From NCBI GenBank assembly GCA_027922465.2, contig BQMF02000758.1, forward strand, positions 1 to 64,000: a stretch of 64,000 bases of DNA. Direction: 5' to 3'. The translations under genes and the position numbers were made by a program. The DNA is from Turritopsis dohrnii. Its lineage: Eukaryota > Cnidaria > Hydrozoa > Anthoathecata > Oceaniidae. The notes below the pieces were generated by a model, which was given only the letters and a program-made list of their open reading frames with translations, did no database searches and was not told where the DNA came from. Positions 1-12,566 of this stretch are shown here, piece by piece; position 1 is the stretch's first letter, and every line of letters starts with the position of its first letter.

Positions 1-231
1 CGTTACTTAAATATTACTTCAAACAATAATTCATCACCAACCACTCATATTCATTTATATTTATATAAATAATAATATATTGATATTCAACCGAAACGCC
101 CTAAACTACATGGCATCTCATGTTATTTGGTAATTACCTTTTAGATTGAATAGCATAAAACTGTCATTATCGGCTCCATTATAGCCTAGCAGTAACAGCA
201 AAAAGAGAATAACCCATATAATTACTTAGAC
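1..231. repeat. Left part of duplicated lectin-locus segment (copy A)
   Basis: Bases 1-80 match 21440-21520, and 80-231 match 25225-25385, at high identity. No coding sequence is visible. In the other copy the two halves are separated by about 3.7 kb of repeat array, so this copy shows the arrangement before that insertion. The segment runs up to the transposon that starts at 232. Confidence 0.75.
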
Positions 232-2112
232 CCCAGCCGGCAAAAAGACGTTTTAAGAACGTCTTAAAAACGTCTTGGAAGACGTCTTAAATCCGTCTTA
301 AACTGTTCGGATTTGTCCGTTTAGAAAACGTCTTTTCAAGACGTCTTTCAGACGTCTTCCAAGACGTCTTTAAGACGTTTTTAAAACGCATTTTAGACGT
401 TTAAAACTTTTTTAAGACGTTTAGAAAGCGTCTTTTCAAGACGTCTTTAAGACGTTATAAAAAGACGTTTTCTAAACGGACAAATCCGACTGGTTTAAGA
501 CGGATTTAAGACGTCTTTTTCTAAAGTTATAAAGACGTCTTCATTTTATCTGCTAAAAACGTTTTTAAAACCACTTTAGGATGTGGATGTGTTTTCGTGC
601 GTTTCTCCTTGGGTAGAAGACTCATAATTAGTTTTTCAATGTCTTCATGTTTCAGTAATAATGAATGAATAAATAAAGAAATAAATAAGAAAACTCATGA
701 TAAAATCTTCTTATTCAAATATTTACATGTAGTTTACAAATTGATTGGGGAACAAATAGCTCATAACACTGCCAAAGTTTAAAGCCAGTCATTATTAGAA
801 AATCTTCCGTAAAACAAATTTAGTCTTTCAGGTATAAAAACGACACTTGAAAAAGGGTTAGCTAAATCGAAGTAATGTTCAAATTTTAGAAATTGTCGTG
901 GGTTGGAACTGTTTCTTGTTTGATTTTACTGCAACTAAACTCAGAATGACAGAAACTCTTTGAAACCAACCAAAAAGACATGCAAATAAAAATGGTGATT
1001 TTTCAATTAGCAGGAGCGGCTGTTGTTGTCATGTTTTTCTCCAGTGAAACAAGAGCAGTTTTAGTTTATTGCATGATTTTGTGTATTTCCTCCTCCTCAG
1101 CTTTTTTTGACAGTAATCTAAAATACAAAAGCCCTATTTAATGAAAGGTGTTATAACAATCTCAAAAATGAAAACATCTACAGTAAACAGGACACATACC
1201 AGTAACTGCTTGATATAATCTTTTTTTCTCACTTTATTTTTGTTATCATGTTAAGAGAACAATAAGCAACTTGGGTGGAAAATAATCGAAATAAAGAATG
1301 ACAAACACTTTTAGCAGAACGAACAAACAGAATGCAGAAAGTATACATACAATAAAGTAATGTGTGCAACAAGCATAGAAAGCATGAAAATTAAATTAAA
1401 GAAATTAATTACCATTTCAGTATTAAATTAACAGCGTACTAGAAATCTGATCTATTTACTTGGATTAACTGAAACCTGAAAAACAGGCAAAACATTCATG
1501 TTATCATTAAACTCCATAGACATTTCGAAACATCATCGAAGTGTATATGACAGAACAACAAACTCTTAACAAGCACAAAAATTAAATATCAGTGCAAGAA
1601 ACACAAGAATAACGTAGATACTGATGTATTTATATCTTTATATCTTGAGTATAAAAACAAATACGACAGACAAACTTTTCCAAAAACTCGTTATTGTGCT
1701 CGTTATTTGTTAAAATAAAATAATCTAGAGTATCTTAATCAAAAGGAAATGTCTAAGCTTTAAAAATGTCTAAACTAAACTTTGCATCCATCATGATCAT
1801 AGCAAAACAACCGTCATTTTAAGAAATTCATCTTTTCGTACAAGTTCAAAGTTTTGAATGGAAAAAAAATATTTCATGCGTTTGAAAATTTGTTCTAAAA
1901 TTTTTGTAATGTCATTGTGGATGGTTTCTACTTATTGGTAGTGAGTTATTAATCAGAAATGATTACTACAGATAAGGGTAACTTTAAACGCCTACTTTCT
2001 GCCTTGTCTAACTTAATTCTATTTAAAGTAGACAGAAGTTCGGCATTGATGGAGTTCACACTAAATGTCAAATTTAATTAGTTTGAAGTCTTGTTTAATT
2101 TAATTCGGCTTC

Positions 2113-2598
2113 ATGATGGATGAAGAGTCCAGAAAAAGATGCAGTAAAATACTTGTTCTGCGTTACCTTCAATGTAAAAGAGAAAATCACCGATTAAGGC
2201 AAAATATACTAAGATATCTGGAATTGACACCTCAAAATCAACAACATCTTCTTGTTATTCATCAAATTCTACTTAAACAGTTTTTACATATTTCTCATGA
2301 ACTGTGTATCCTTAAATCTCTGAGGCGTACACGATCTTGCCGAAAGTTCGTACGAAACGATGGTTGGTGGAATACTGTAAACACATCCTATAGTGATGAA
2401 AGGTTCAAACAAACTTTCAGGGAGTCAAGAGAAACGTTTGCTTTAATATTAGAGAAAATCCGTCCAGCCATAACAAAAGAAGATACTGGTACAGGATCGA
2501 TTTCTGCTGAAGAATTAGTCAACAAAAGTTTTTTCTTGAACTTCTCGTTATCTAGAATAATGTCCACAAGGTCGGTAACCACTGCTTCTGCCCATAAA
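2113..2598 (+). pseudogene. PIF/Harbinger (HARBI1-like) transposase, N-terminal fragment
   Basis: The frame opens at ATG 2113 and gives about 160 residues. A helical, basic N-terminus is followed by a stretch around residues 78-130 (FVRNDGWWNTV, then RETFALILEKIRPAITKEDTG) typical of the region before the DDE core of animal Harbinger transposases. It breaks off at 2599, exactly where a nested TIR element begins, and no DDE residues follow on the far side. It is therefore a truncated relic without a catalytic domain. Family assignment rests on motif recognition alone. It differs in sequence from the Harbinger remnants at 25.6 and 63.5 kb, so at least two lineages are present. Confidence 0.6.
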
Positions 2599-3169
2599 CC
2601 CAGCAGGCACCCAACGTTTATCTAACGTTAGTCTAACGTTGGTTCTAGGTTTAACGTTACCAACGTAAAACCAACGTTATTCCAACGTTAACTACTTACG
2701 TTAGTACAACGTTAGAAAGTTACATCAGGACAACGTTAAATTTCGTTAATTTACGTTGTATTAACGTTAGTGTTACGTTATTTTTTACGTTGTGGTAACG
2801 TTAGTGGTTGGTTAGAATAGAAGTCTTTTTTTAATTAGTATAACGTTAAAGACTTACGTTAGTATAACGTTAGATACTTACGTTAGTATAACGTTAGATA
2901 CATACGTTAGTATAACGTTAGATACTTACGTTAGTATAACGTTAAATTTCGTTAATTTACGTTATACTAACGTTAGTGTTACGTTATTTTTTACGTTGTG
3001 GTAAAATTCATATCATCCTCAAGGACTTACTTATGATAGCCCTTACTAACGTAAGTATCTAACGTTATACTAATTAAAAAAAGACTTCCATTCTAACCAA
3101 CCACTAACGTTACCACAACGTAAAAATAACGTAACACTAACGTTAGTATAACGTTGGGTGCCTGCTGGG
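2599..3169. mobile_element. Nested 571-bp TIR element with AACGTT repeats
   Basis: It has a perfect 20-bp terminal inverted repeat, CCCAGCAGGCACCCAACGTT and its reverse complement. The interior is many short units of the form AACGTTAGTATAACGTTA in both orientations. It has no coding capacity. The first bases match those of the surrounding 4.5-kb element (CCCAGC, then A or C, then GGC), so both probably use one transposase. No clear target duplication is seen (flanks ATAAA and AACAC). Confidence 0.8.
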
Positions 3170-4755
3170 AACACTTTCTTCCTCTTTTTGCCATTTTCTT
3201 AGAACTTTGTTTAAATTGAAAAAGACTAACATCATCATCATCGCTACTATCTTCAAAGTCTTCGTTGAAGTTTTGTTTCTCCTGAAGAAAAGGTTTAATA
3301 TTCGCTACTTATATATATTACTTTTCTTAAAAAAAATGTAATTTATTCTACAAAGTTTTTTTTACATCCTTACATGAATTTCTGGAGCAGGTACATCATT
3401 TTCTTCTAACATGTCCGTATCACTTCGAAACTCTTTGAAAAAGGATCTTTCTTATCGTAACTTTCTAATCATAACGATTATCGGCAAACAACAATAGGAA
3501 AAATTTATAATTCGGCATTATTTGGTTTTCCCTTTTACATGAAAACACTATACTTTGAATTAGACAAGGCATAAAACAGGCATTTAAAGTACAGGTGGAT
3601 TTAAGTCGAATTTGTGAATTAAATTAGACATAGTTTCTTGATCTTAATTCAAGTTGCAGCAAGTAATTTTTGAGTGGAAATAAACAGTTGTTTTTTGCCT
3701 TCTCTTATTCAAAATTTTAAACATTTATTAAATTAGACAAGGCAGAAAATAGGCGTTTATAGTTACCCTAAATCTGTGATGAATTACTGATTAATTTACT
3801 AGAAATTATAACTTGTTATGATTTTCCTCCTCAAAAAGGATTTCATAATTTCATGGTACTACATTATACTGCTAGGATCACTTTTAATCATGTCAATATT
3901 CTGAAGTAACTACAAGCAAAAACATCACAGTCATCATCTATCAGCCATCCACAAATCACTTCATTACATTACTACACTTCTACTACTACCATTAAACCAA
4001 CGACAAAGCAAATTCAAACAGAAAAAATCTCTCACGGAATGAAACAGGAAAGTCAGTAAGTTGCTATATAAAGTTAAACAACAAAACTCAAAACTTGAAA
4101 TATTGCCAGAAATCTTTAGAAATCAAGCATAAATCTTCCACTACTGACTACTCACGTCCTCAAACTAACATAAACATTGACTTAATCTCAAGTAACAAAA
4201 TTATATAGATTTATATATTTAAAAATTATATTTAAAAAGTAAAATACACTTACCGATTTATCAGCGAAGTCTTGATTTATGCAATTAGAAATCACAACTT
4301 CCAGAAATATTTTGTAAATTTGACGAACGGGAGATCCGATAATGTTAGGAAATGTTTCAAAGCTTTTTACCAATGAAATGTAATTTTTTTTTGCTACTTA
4401 AAAGAAAGATATAATAGTTGCTTTTGTAAAATTAAAAAAAAAACTGACAATTTTGAAACTTTTATATCAATATTTACGAATACACTATTAATATTTACCC
4501 CCGTCATTTCTTCCCGCCACGCGCGAAATCGAAATTCAAGGACGTCTTAAATACGCATTAAAAACGTCTTTCCAAGTCCTCGTTTAAAACATGAATTCGA
4601 CGGCATTGAGAAAACGACAATAAGACGTCTTCAAAACGTCTGATTGTAAGACGTCTTCTGAAGACGCATTATGGGCGTTTTAAATGCGCATTATCAAGAT
4701 ACGTCTTATGAAGACCTGATTAAGACGAATTAAAGACGTATTCAAAACGTCTTGT
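3170..4755. other. Interior and right arm of the 4.5-kb element
   Basis: No gene is supported. A short minus-strand acidic frame near 3180-3290 (a run of S, D and E residues followed by a basic stretch) could be an exon remnant of an accessory transposon protein. The right arm from about 4540 is again rich in AAGACGTCTT-type palindromes. Confidence 0.4.
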
Positions 4756-5656
4756 GCCGGCTGGGCTCCTCTTAGTACTGTTACTGTGATTGAAATGACA
4801 TGAATCCTCTGCCTAGTTGAAATAATTCCTTGGTTTCTATGCAACCACAACCATGTACTCACTTGATGTTTAAGAGATCTTTATCAGCTTCGCTGATATA
4901 TTGAACATCTTGATTTTAACAAATTCATGATTTTGACCTTGTGTTTCTAAAAATGTTATGTAGGTTGTATACATATAAATATAAATTCTTCATCGCCGGC
5001 ATTGGTGAATTCTACAGAATTGTAATAATCTATTATTTTGTTGAACCAAGAAATCTACACTGAAGGTTTTTATTATTATTTTCCTTGGAAGCAATTGCAG
5101 TGCAATGCTGTTAATTTGATGGGAAGAAACCATTAAATTGTCGGCGTAGCTAAGCATTTGCCGTATTTGTCGTTTAAAATGTCGGAAAAGTCAGTTCTTA
5201 CTATCAGAACTATTGGTTATTAAAAATTAGTTGCTGCCATACGATCTTTGTATCACAAACTAACATTTAAAAGATGTTAAAAATATACATTCGGAACAAG
5301 TAAGATTTTATTGAATATTTTCCCGTTGCTAAGAAAACCATAATCTAAGAAAATAACGACATGACGGATTGTTAAAATAATATAACATCTTTATATTTTA
5401 TGAAAAAATAACTACAAATGACTCATTGGCGGTCTGAGACCATGAATTAGTGTCCTTATAGTGAGACTTGAGAAATTACTTCATTGGGTCTTGCCATAAG
5501 TTGCTTGAGCGAGCCGCGTTATATTGAGCTAACCTCACAACAAAACAGAGATATAGCGAAGTCATGTTTTTATATGCACGTGTATTTTTTATTTTGTTAA
5601 TTAATACGATTATTTATCCATGTTAGCCTCTGCAGTTCATAAAGGTACTTTCATTA

Positions 5657-5874
5657 GGGTAATATGGGGTAAGATAGGTCGGTGGGGTAAGTCGGGTCAG
5701 CATAACTTGAAGTGTAGATAGAACCTTAGAAACCGATACTTTTAACATAACAACCGTCACTACTCGCCTACAATTTTGTTCTGATAAAAAAATCGGTTTC
5801 TAAGGCTCTATCAATTCCCTAAAAGTTATAATGACCCGACTTACACCGCCGACCCATCTTACCCCATGTTACCC
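5657..5874. mobile_element. ~218-bp MITE with TA target site (copy A)
   Basis: The left end begins GGGTAATATGGGGTAAGATA and the right end is its near-perfect reverse complement; the inverted arms extend about 50 bp through a GGGTAAGTCGGGTCA motif. TA flanks both ends, as expected for Tc1/mariner-type MITEs. The paralogous copy is at 26737-26930, so the insertion predates the segmental duplication. Confidence 0.75.
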
Positions 5875-5997
5875 TAAGAGGTTCCTACAAAGACGGACCC
5901 ACAGCACTTACAGCTACCAAAGCTTGAAAAGCGAAAACCGCTCAACTAAACAACAATCAGCACCGAATAACAGTCGATAGTTATTTCTATCTCTTAC

Positions 5998-6209
5998 CAT
6001 CGTTCCAAACTGTGTACGGCTGCGCCAATCCAACCCAAACATCATGATTGTCTGCAACATTATTTATGAAAATTGCATCATCCATTGATAAAATTGAAGC
6101 CAGAGACATTCCCATGGTCATACAAAAGTCCTGTGCTGCTTGCCACTCCTTTGGGTCTTCAACATACTTGTAGCAGTAATTATTAAAATCACATGATGCA
6201 GTATTGTTC
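5998..6209 (-). pseudogene. CTLD N-half exon, frame-broken copy
   Basis: This is a close paralogue of the exon at 27054-27266. It encodes the first half of a C-type lectin-like domain, with CYKYVEDPKEWQAAQDFC and the WVGL motif. The 3' splice site TTTAG and the donor GTAAGA are intact. The exon is 212 nt instead of 213: one G has been lost at the acceptor junction, so a phase-1 join no longer reads through. No matching C-half exon is visible downstream (below 5990). I read it as a decaying duplicate. An alternative acceptor or an assembly error could rescue it. Confidence 0.65.
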
Positions 6210-6769
6210 CTAAAGAAAAAGGCAACACTTCTCAAAACCTAAATTTGCAATGCAATTGAATTGCACCTTTTCACTGAAGTTGAAATGAAGTTATGTGAAA
6301 TGGTATTCGATGTTCAGATGTTTCGTCAGGACATTTTCTGCCTTGAACTACCTAGAGGGTAACCAATAGCCGTAAAGCATACAAACTCTGCTTAATTTAT
6401 TGGCTTCATTGTTAACCAAGACCAGTCTCAAACTAAGACAAACTTTTAATGAGCAAAGGGATAATACAGTAGTCATAGCTACAGGATGTGTGGAACCATC
6501 ATGACAGCCAAAAATGTGAGGTATTTAATTATTTCATAATAATTAGAACGATCTTAATTCGAATCTTAACTCAGAATTCCATTTTGCTGTGTTTTTTTTA
6601 ATTAATAAACAATACGTTACTTAATAATAAACAACTTAACTGGATGTGTTTGCTTTTTTTCCAAAAATTGCCAGGACGCTCGTTAGAAGGGGGCGATTAT
6701 TAAATTAATTTTGAATTTAGGGAGAAGCTCAACAAGAGGGAGCGCTTAAAAGAGAGGGACATCGAACAT

Positions 6770-8520
6770 CGTTGAGATCATTGTCATAATTAAAGAAAAG
6801 AAACTTAGTTGCATCAAAATCAGCGTCATGTCTTTTGACTAATAAGAAAAGCAGAATAGTTAAGAAGTACAGTAAGGAGAAATCTATGACTGTGTGACCA
6901 CTACAAGATCTTATTTATCAGATGTTAAATGTTTTGATTCTCAGTAAGTGAAACAAACTATTTCGCAGGTCCTCAGTTTATAATAAGGAACAAAGTTGCG
7001 TGCATAAAAATTCATAAAGAATACTATGTAAGTGATCTTAGAAACGTCTCATTGCTTGAATTTGAGCGAAGATTTTAAAACGTTATTGTTATGTTTCAAT
7101 CTGTTCGATTGCGCACAGAAATGTGATTGTTGCATGGAAAAGTCATCTCTGCAGGAATTGCTTTTAATTTTTAACACTCACCTCCTGCTGATTTCTTGGA
7201 TTCGTTAAATGTTCATTATAAAGGTCGATCTGTATTTTATAACTTATCCATTTTTTTGATTTTTCGTACCATATTATCTTATCATACTGTCGTAGTTTTA
7301 AGGACAATTAAAGAAAACGACTAAGAACATAATGATTTTGTAAAACATATGTATGTAGTAGATCAGATTTTTGAGCTCTACAAGATGGATACACTTACTG
7401 TGATTTTATTTTTCAACAGAGTTCAAAATTTTATGTAGTTTGCATCAACGGACTTATGTGCCCAGAAGAAGAAAAGTGAACAAATTATATTTTATCAAGG
7501 CCTCTCTTTTTCACACACACCTGTATTTAGTAAGCCTTCTACTTAGCGCTATAAAGACGATCGATTAACGACATCAATGACGTCACATCCATTCCAGAGA
7601 ATATGGAGTCCCTCACTACCGCAAAACCCGCAGATTCTAAAAGACTGCATTGGTTTGCCTGGGTATGTTCCCTTAAAATTTGGTCAATTTGGAAATGCAA
7701 TGGAAGGGTTCGGAACTGACGTCACCTATGAAATTGTTTATGTTGATAAAGTTGTGCGAAACTTTCATGAAATTTACATAAGCAGTCCATTAGAGTTTTC
7801 AAACAGTTTTACTACTAGACGTTTCCAAAAGCAGTTCAGTACACTGAAAATATCAGTTTTTAAATCTATAGATAGACATCGTTTTACATGAGATATTTGT
7901 TAACCAAACAACGGAAGTTAATAAATTTTTACCAAAATGACATGTGATAACCATGAAGATCCTGGTGATGCAAATCTACAAAATCAAAAGACAGATAAAT
8001 GATCTAAGAGACATTTGATAGATTCCCCAACTTTATAAAAAGACAGTAATTGGCTGATTATAACCGAAAATTTCATGTTATAAGAATGAGAAGAACTATG
8101 TTAAACAATTATGATTATTTTGATTAAAGAAAGAAAAGAAAAGAAAAAACAATCAACATACTTTCCAGTCAATCATTTCGTTGCTTCTATTTTCTCCACT
8201 CTACACGAATGGTTAGAAATATAAGTACTTCTTTGAACTGTTTTTTGTTTGTCAAGGATACATAAAGAAATTCAAAGTAATGAAAAATTTAAGAAAAAAA
8301 TCTTTTCAGTTATTAAAATGAATGACTACGTGAAAAAAGGTTAAATATGTTGCCTGGTGAAATAGCTCGAATGAAATCTATCAATCGAAATTTCCATTTG
8401 ACAACTTGATTTTGTATTATAACTATGCTCAATTTGTTTCCTATGCAACACAATAAAACAATTCGTCCCACGTGACTGCATACACGTTACCAGTTTATAA
8501 AATGATCGCTCAAGAGAGGC
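6770..8520. repeat. Lectin-locus duplication module, copy A
   Basis: It is homologous to 37530-39552 over most of its length and to 19670-20200 over part. It includes the paralogue of the 30-nt micro-exon near 6810-6840, but here the donor GT has become CT. The base after the module (8520/8521) is the unoccupied target site of the LINE found at 39553-59577. No functional coding sequence is visible; the frame at 7577-7891 has no recognisable content. Confidence 0.7.
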
Positions 8521-10749
8521 AATGAAAATAGAAATGCCTTTTAGTTGATCAGAAAATCTCTAAATGAAAAACGAATTTTATTCAACTCATGAGTGTTGAA
8601 GATAAGGAATTTAGAAGATTGTTTTTTTTCTCCGATTTTTCATGATAATGGCAAAGCTGTCCCTAATGCAGTGACGGATACAGTGTATGTCAAGCTTGTC
8701 CGTCCAAAGTACCTGATTTTTCTCGAAGTATTTTTTGTTTAAATTAAAGCAAGCAAACAGAGAGTTTGACTCTTCTCCCCGGCTGTTTTGTTTTTACTTC
8801 AATATCTAATATTCAATATCAATATCTAATATCTTCAATATTTAATGCGACACAGTACATTAAACCACCCTCTAGTGCCGTCAAACCCCCAACAATAGTT
8901 TGCACATTCAGTATTGTTCTTGAGACTTACTTTCGATTTAGATCTCAAGGGGGGTAAGAAAATAAAATATTCCAGTTTAAACCAACAAAGAATGCAGTTA
9001 TTTAGCCCCTACGGGAAAAGTTAATGTGTGCCGAGCGCATGTCAAGCTTTTATTTTCTGGGCGACCAGAATAGGTGAAATTTACCCCCTATGAGAATCCA
9101 CGAATTCGAGCTCGTGTTTGAACGAGCATGCTTCCCCATTCTTTCCTTTTTCAGTTATGGAGTTACGCTGTGGCAAAGGTATTTGTCTAAGAAGATTAGT
9201 AAGAAAGACATCCTTTCTTCGACACATTTGTATCAGAAGTTTGTTTCTGGTCAAATATAAAGAAACGTATTTTCCCAGTAATTTGAAGGAAGACAAAGGT
9301 CAAGCACGCATTGCCTTGTGGTTAGTTTTTGTTGAAATTTTATTTTATTTTCGAATGTTTTGCTATGAAAAGTGAAATGAAAGGTTACTTTTTTAAAAGA
9401 AATTAAAATTAAGTGGCTTACACAAGTTTTAATAACATGTTTTCTCAGAAATCTGATCATGTTTATTTTGTGTTTTCTGTGATAACTTACATGACTTCCT
9501 TGCCTATATTTTGAGAAAGTAAGCATTAAAAATGGTGTATTTGTATGACATTGAATCAGTGAATGCAGTCCCAGTTATAATTTTTTTAGCCTTTCTCAAT
9601 TTTTTTAGCCTTTCTTTCAATTCTGTAGGTGTCTGCAGCCATTGGAATTTGTTTAGTTCTGTATTCATTGGACTGAAAGGTGATAATTCTTTAGTTACTT
9701 AATTAAGAGTAATAACACCATTGAATTATTGGTACATGCCTCATTCTATGCTAAACATCCTATTTTTTAAAACGGCTTTCTTTCTAACCTTTTTTACGTG
9801 TATTAGGAATGTTTATTTAGGATTGTGTGTTTCACACTCTTCTCTTGACACTGGTCTCACTCACAGGAGCTGACCTTCATTTTACGAATCTGCCTAATTA
9901 ATTATTAAATGATTGCATTTCTATTTAATGAGACAGTCAAGAGTGTCGAGCTTTTTCATATTTCATAGCTATATACTATGTCATCTTTATTTTGCTTTTT
10001 AGTTCTCAGATCCACATAAGTTTATCGTTAATTGAAGAAATATAAAATAGAAAGACAAAATTGATCTGGAGAATGCATGATCGATATTTCTACATAGATA
10101 TATACAATATGCAAAGGACATTTATGCAAATGTTAAAAGCATTTAAAAGGACGATTCAGGGACCGCAGAGCAGGGTTTGTCAGTTTAGGGTTTATTACAG
10201 TTTTAGCCATTCTTATCCAATAAAATTCGGAAAATTTTCTTGGCCCCAAGTAGTGAGCTCACCCCTCCCCTCAAATGAAAATTTTGCTCCGTGGTCCCTG
10301 CAAATATAAATAAAGAAATAGACTTTAGCATGACATTTATGCTGTGCTTAAAAAACCTAGTTAATTTGTTTATATAAAAAAACAAAAAAAACGAAACACC
10401 AACAATAAAGAAACCAACACAACAATACGAAAATCTATTTCACTTGGATGGAACAAAAAACTGAGAAGTTATTTGGCAAGATCAAATACATATAGACGCC
10501 ATAAATACCTCGCTTACTAAGAGCATACAAAAAGTTATTTTAAAAAGTAGCACGAAAATCTCTTCTATTAACTGCTATGGATTGGATTTTCATTAACAAC
10601 GTCACATATAAATTATAATAATGTGGACGTTACTTTCTCAGGTTCATCTATGGGAATGTTGTGGAACAAAGCTAGATACAGTTAACAGCCTCTTATCTGT
10701 GAATTGTCCTCTACGTTATTCTAGTAATAAGTGCAACTGAACAAACATG
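8521..10749. other. No recognisable gene
   Basis: The sequence is AT-rich and lies downstream of the lectin/PAN gene stop. Overlapping open frames on both strands at 9081-9526 show no domain, splice logic or repeat relationship. I see nothing further. Confidence 0.5.
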
Positions 10750-11009
10750 TTAATTCATTGCTTCAAAGTATGTCCAACCTGTCGCTGATTCAAGAGTGTC
10801 TTTACCAGCAGTAAATTTCCTCGATAGAAGCTCACATTCTTTAGTTTCTGCGTGATAGTTGATACTCTCACAATCTTTATCTTTATCACAATACATGTTC
10901 ATACAGATCATGTGATTGATTGCTCGTTTTTCTTTACGAATTATCGATGCTTTTAATTTTTTGTTGGTGCGTTCATTCGATGAAATGTACAAGCGTCCAT
11001 TAAGTTTTG
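10750..11009 (-). CDS. PAN/apple-domain terminal exon of lectin gene
   Basis: The exon opens after a TTTTTCAG acceptor and runs 260 nt to a TAA stop. It begins with two bases that complete a phase-1 codon, matching the phase of the exon at 12492-12566. Its 85 residues resemble a PAN/apple domain: a helix ending in CMNMYC, then a CESINYH and ECELLSRKF core, four cysteines in all, and a C-terminal GWTYFEA. PAN modules mediate protein or carbohydrate binding in secreted and surface animal proteins, which suits a partner for a CTLD. A longer in-frame extension upstream of the acceptor reads through GC-rich intron and is not counted. Confidence 0.7.
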
Positions 11010-12491
11010 CTGAAAAATAAATAAAAAAATACTGAATATGGTGCAAAGATGTCTTGCTTCTATATTTTAGGATTGCATTGCAAGAGCAACTACCCAAGAA
11101 AAAGGGTTCTAGGAAAATCCCCCCTGAAAAATCTCTACCCCACCCCCACCCCCACCCCCTTCGAGACGATAGCCATCCCATCAGCCATTAAATGTCCCGC
11201 ATTAAATAATTGCCCCCCGGAAAATTGTACCCCATGTAGGTAGCCCGTAAACCTAACCCTTACCCAAACCCTAGATTGGGGGAGGGTGTGGGTTAGTGGC
11301 ATTGCTCTGGGCGGGAATTCACTTGGGGGAAATCATCTGAAGGCAATTTTCCTGTTTGATACCAGAAAAGGCCACGTGAAAAAAATGTTATCCATCCTTC
11401 AGTCAATCAGGCATTCAACATTGTGTTACCTCTTTCCGATAGCGCCCGTTTACCAGGTAACTTGACAGTACTTTTGATAAGGGTTGATGTAGAAGGATTA
11501 ATCTGGCTTGACAAAGGCGTTCCTGCCACTATAAATATAGAAACAGATGATCTCCATTTGATAAGTGGACAACAAGGCAAAAACCCAGGTCGTAACTTTG
11601 ACATATTTGAAAACCCAAAGTACGGATGCTGTATTGGAATTTCAGTGACCTCGACTGGAAGTAATATTTCACAGATATTTCAATTTTTGAAATTTTTGAA
11701 AACTGTGCAGCGATGGTGTAGTGGTTAGTACCTTTGAGCAATGCTATACGTATCTCTGGCGGTAAATCGGCAAGTCGGCGGGCGGAAGAACCAACCATTA
11801 CGGATGGAAGCCCAAGGACTAAAAACTCCCGTTACTTACTTACTTAAATTTTAACTAAGACAGGATTGAAGTTTCTTATCATGTCGTCACCTCATCACCA
11901 TTTCCCACAACTACATTCTATATTTCTCAAAGTGCGAAAATAAACACCGCAAATTTTTTTTGAAGTAGCTAATGAACCGCGAAATGTAAAATTTTCTTTA
12001 ATGATCAAACATTACCTTTATGAATGAATTAAAAATGAACTGAAAAAGCATGATGAATCTTCGAAACAATTGCTATTTTTAATTTATAAAAATAATTTTT
12101 GTTCATCCGCGAAAGTAAGTTCTGCGAAATCCACTTTAACATTTCAACCTTAAAAATTAATCCCGTGAAAATTTAAAAATTTAATAATTCTTCAATATGT
12201 GAATTTTACTTTCTGTGAAAATTTCTGACAATAAAGTAATAAAACTTTATGCGTGTAAACCAATCTTCATTTCAAGACAAGGAATATACCAAGCTAAGTC
12301 TAAAAATCTGCTCTATTCAATTGTCACCTCAATATGTCACCGCGAAAATGATCTTCTCAATAACACAATGGTGGTCTTATAGATTTAGTATGAAAATTGT
12401 TAATGGAGTATCAGCTTCGTTCGTAAAGTATCATTATCTGCATTATACTCATTTGTGTGCTTTGACATCTTTCGATATCTGAGACTATTAC
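11010..12491. other. Intron with GC-rich patch and SINE
   Basis: It lies between two exons of the lectin/PAN gene. A C-rich patch at 11130-11240 with (CCCCAC)n and GGGG-rich flanks looks like repeat debris. A SINE-like sequence is at 11707-11850. Short GCGAAA-type dispersed repeats fill 11930-12370. No gene is supported. Confidence 0.45.
11707..11850 (+). mobile_element. tRNA-derived SINE sharing a LINE-type tail
   Basis: The head GATGGTGTAGTGGTTAGTAC resembles a pol III A box, although no good B box follows. The copy ends in TTACTTACTTACTT, the same microsatellite as the 3' end of the LINE at 39553. This suggests a SINE mobilised by that LINE family. It is one short copy, so the call is tentative. 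Confidence 0.5.
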
Positions 12492-12566
12492 CTGCTCCGT
12501 CTGTATGTGTAGGTTTCATTTCCAGTGGCGAAATCGAAGAGGAAATAGAACTTCGAACTAGCGGGG
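12492..12566 (-). CDS. Ser/Pro-rich exon of lectin/PAN gene
   Basis: The exon is 75 nt, flanked by TTTTAG on its 5' side and GTAATA on its 3' side. It starts with two bases and ends with one, so it is phase 1 on both sides. The peptide is SSISSSISPLEMKPTHTDG-like. It is the last Ser-rich exon before the PAN exon. It is more diverged than the copies at 14.0-15.1 kb but has the same phase and style. It probably forms an exposed, possibly O-glycosylated linker. Confidence 0.55.

Larger units (their letters stand above)
232..4765. mobile_element. 4.5-kb TIR element with palindromic AAGACGTCTT arms
   Basis: The ends are inverted copies of CCCAGCCGGC (232-241 and 4756-4765). Both subterminal regions (about 250-540 and 4540-4755) are packed with AAGACGTCTT-like palindromes. 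The paralogous locus near 25378 lacks the element and reads almost straight through, so this is an insertion; at most 1 bp of target duplication can be seen. Inside are a Harbinger transposase fragment (2113-2598) and a nested element with a related terminus (2599-3169). I cannot assign the superfamily. The rest of the interior shows no convincing gene. Confidence 0.75.
4788..6480. repeat. Segmental duplication, copy A (lectin exon region)
   Basis: The segment matches 26436-27500 closely over long stretches, including the CTLD exon, a small MITE and the flanking intron. Copy B lacks about 570 bp found here (roughly 4940-5510). The only coding sequence is the damaged exon at 5998-6209. Confidence 0.8.

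Noticed and set aside
2620..3160. Regularly spaced AACGTT repeats resembling a CRISPR-like array
   Set aside because: Units are palindromic, occur in both orientations, lack unique spacers of constant length, and lie inside a TIR element of an animal genome.
9081..9526. Overlapping open frames on both strands
   Set aside because: No domain, splice signals or paralogue; likely chance frames.
11049..11181. Upstream extension of the PAN exon frame through a Gly-rich stretch
   Set aside because: It reads through the GC-rich repeat patch upstream of a clear TTTTTCAG acceptor, so it is intron.
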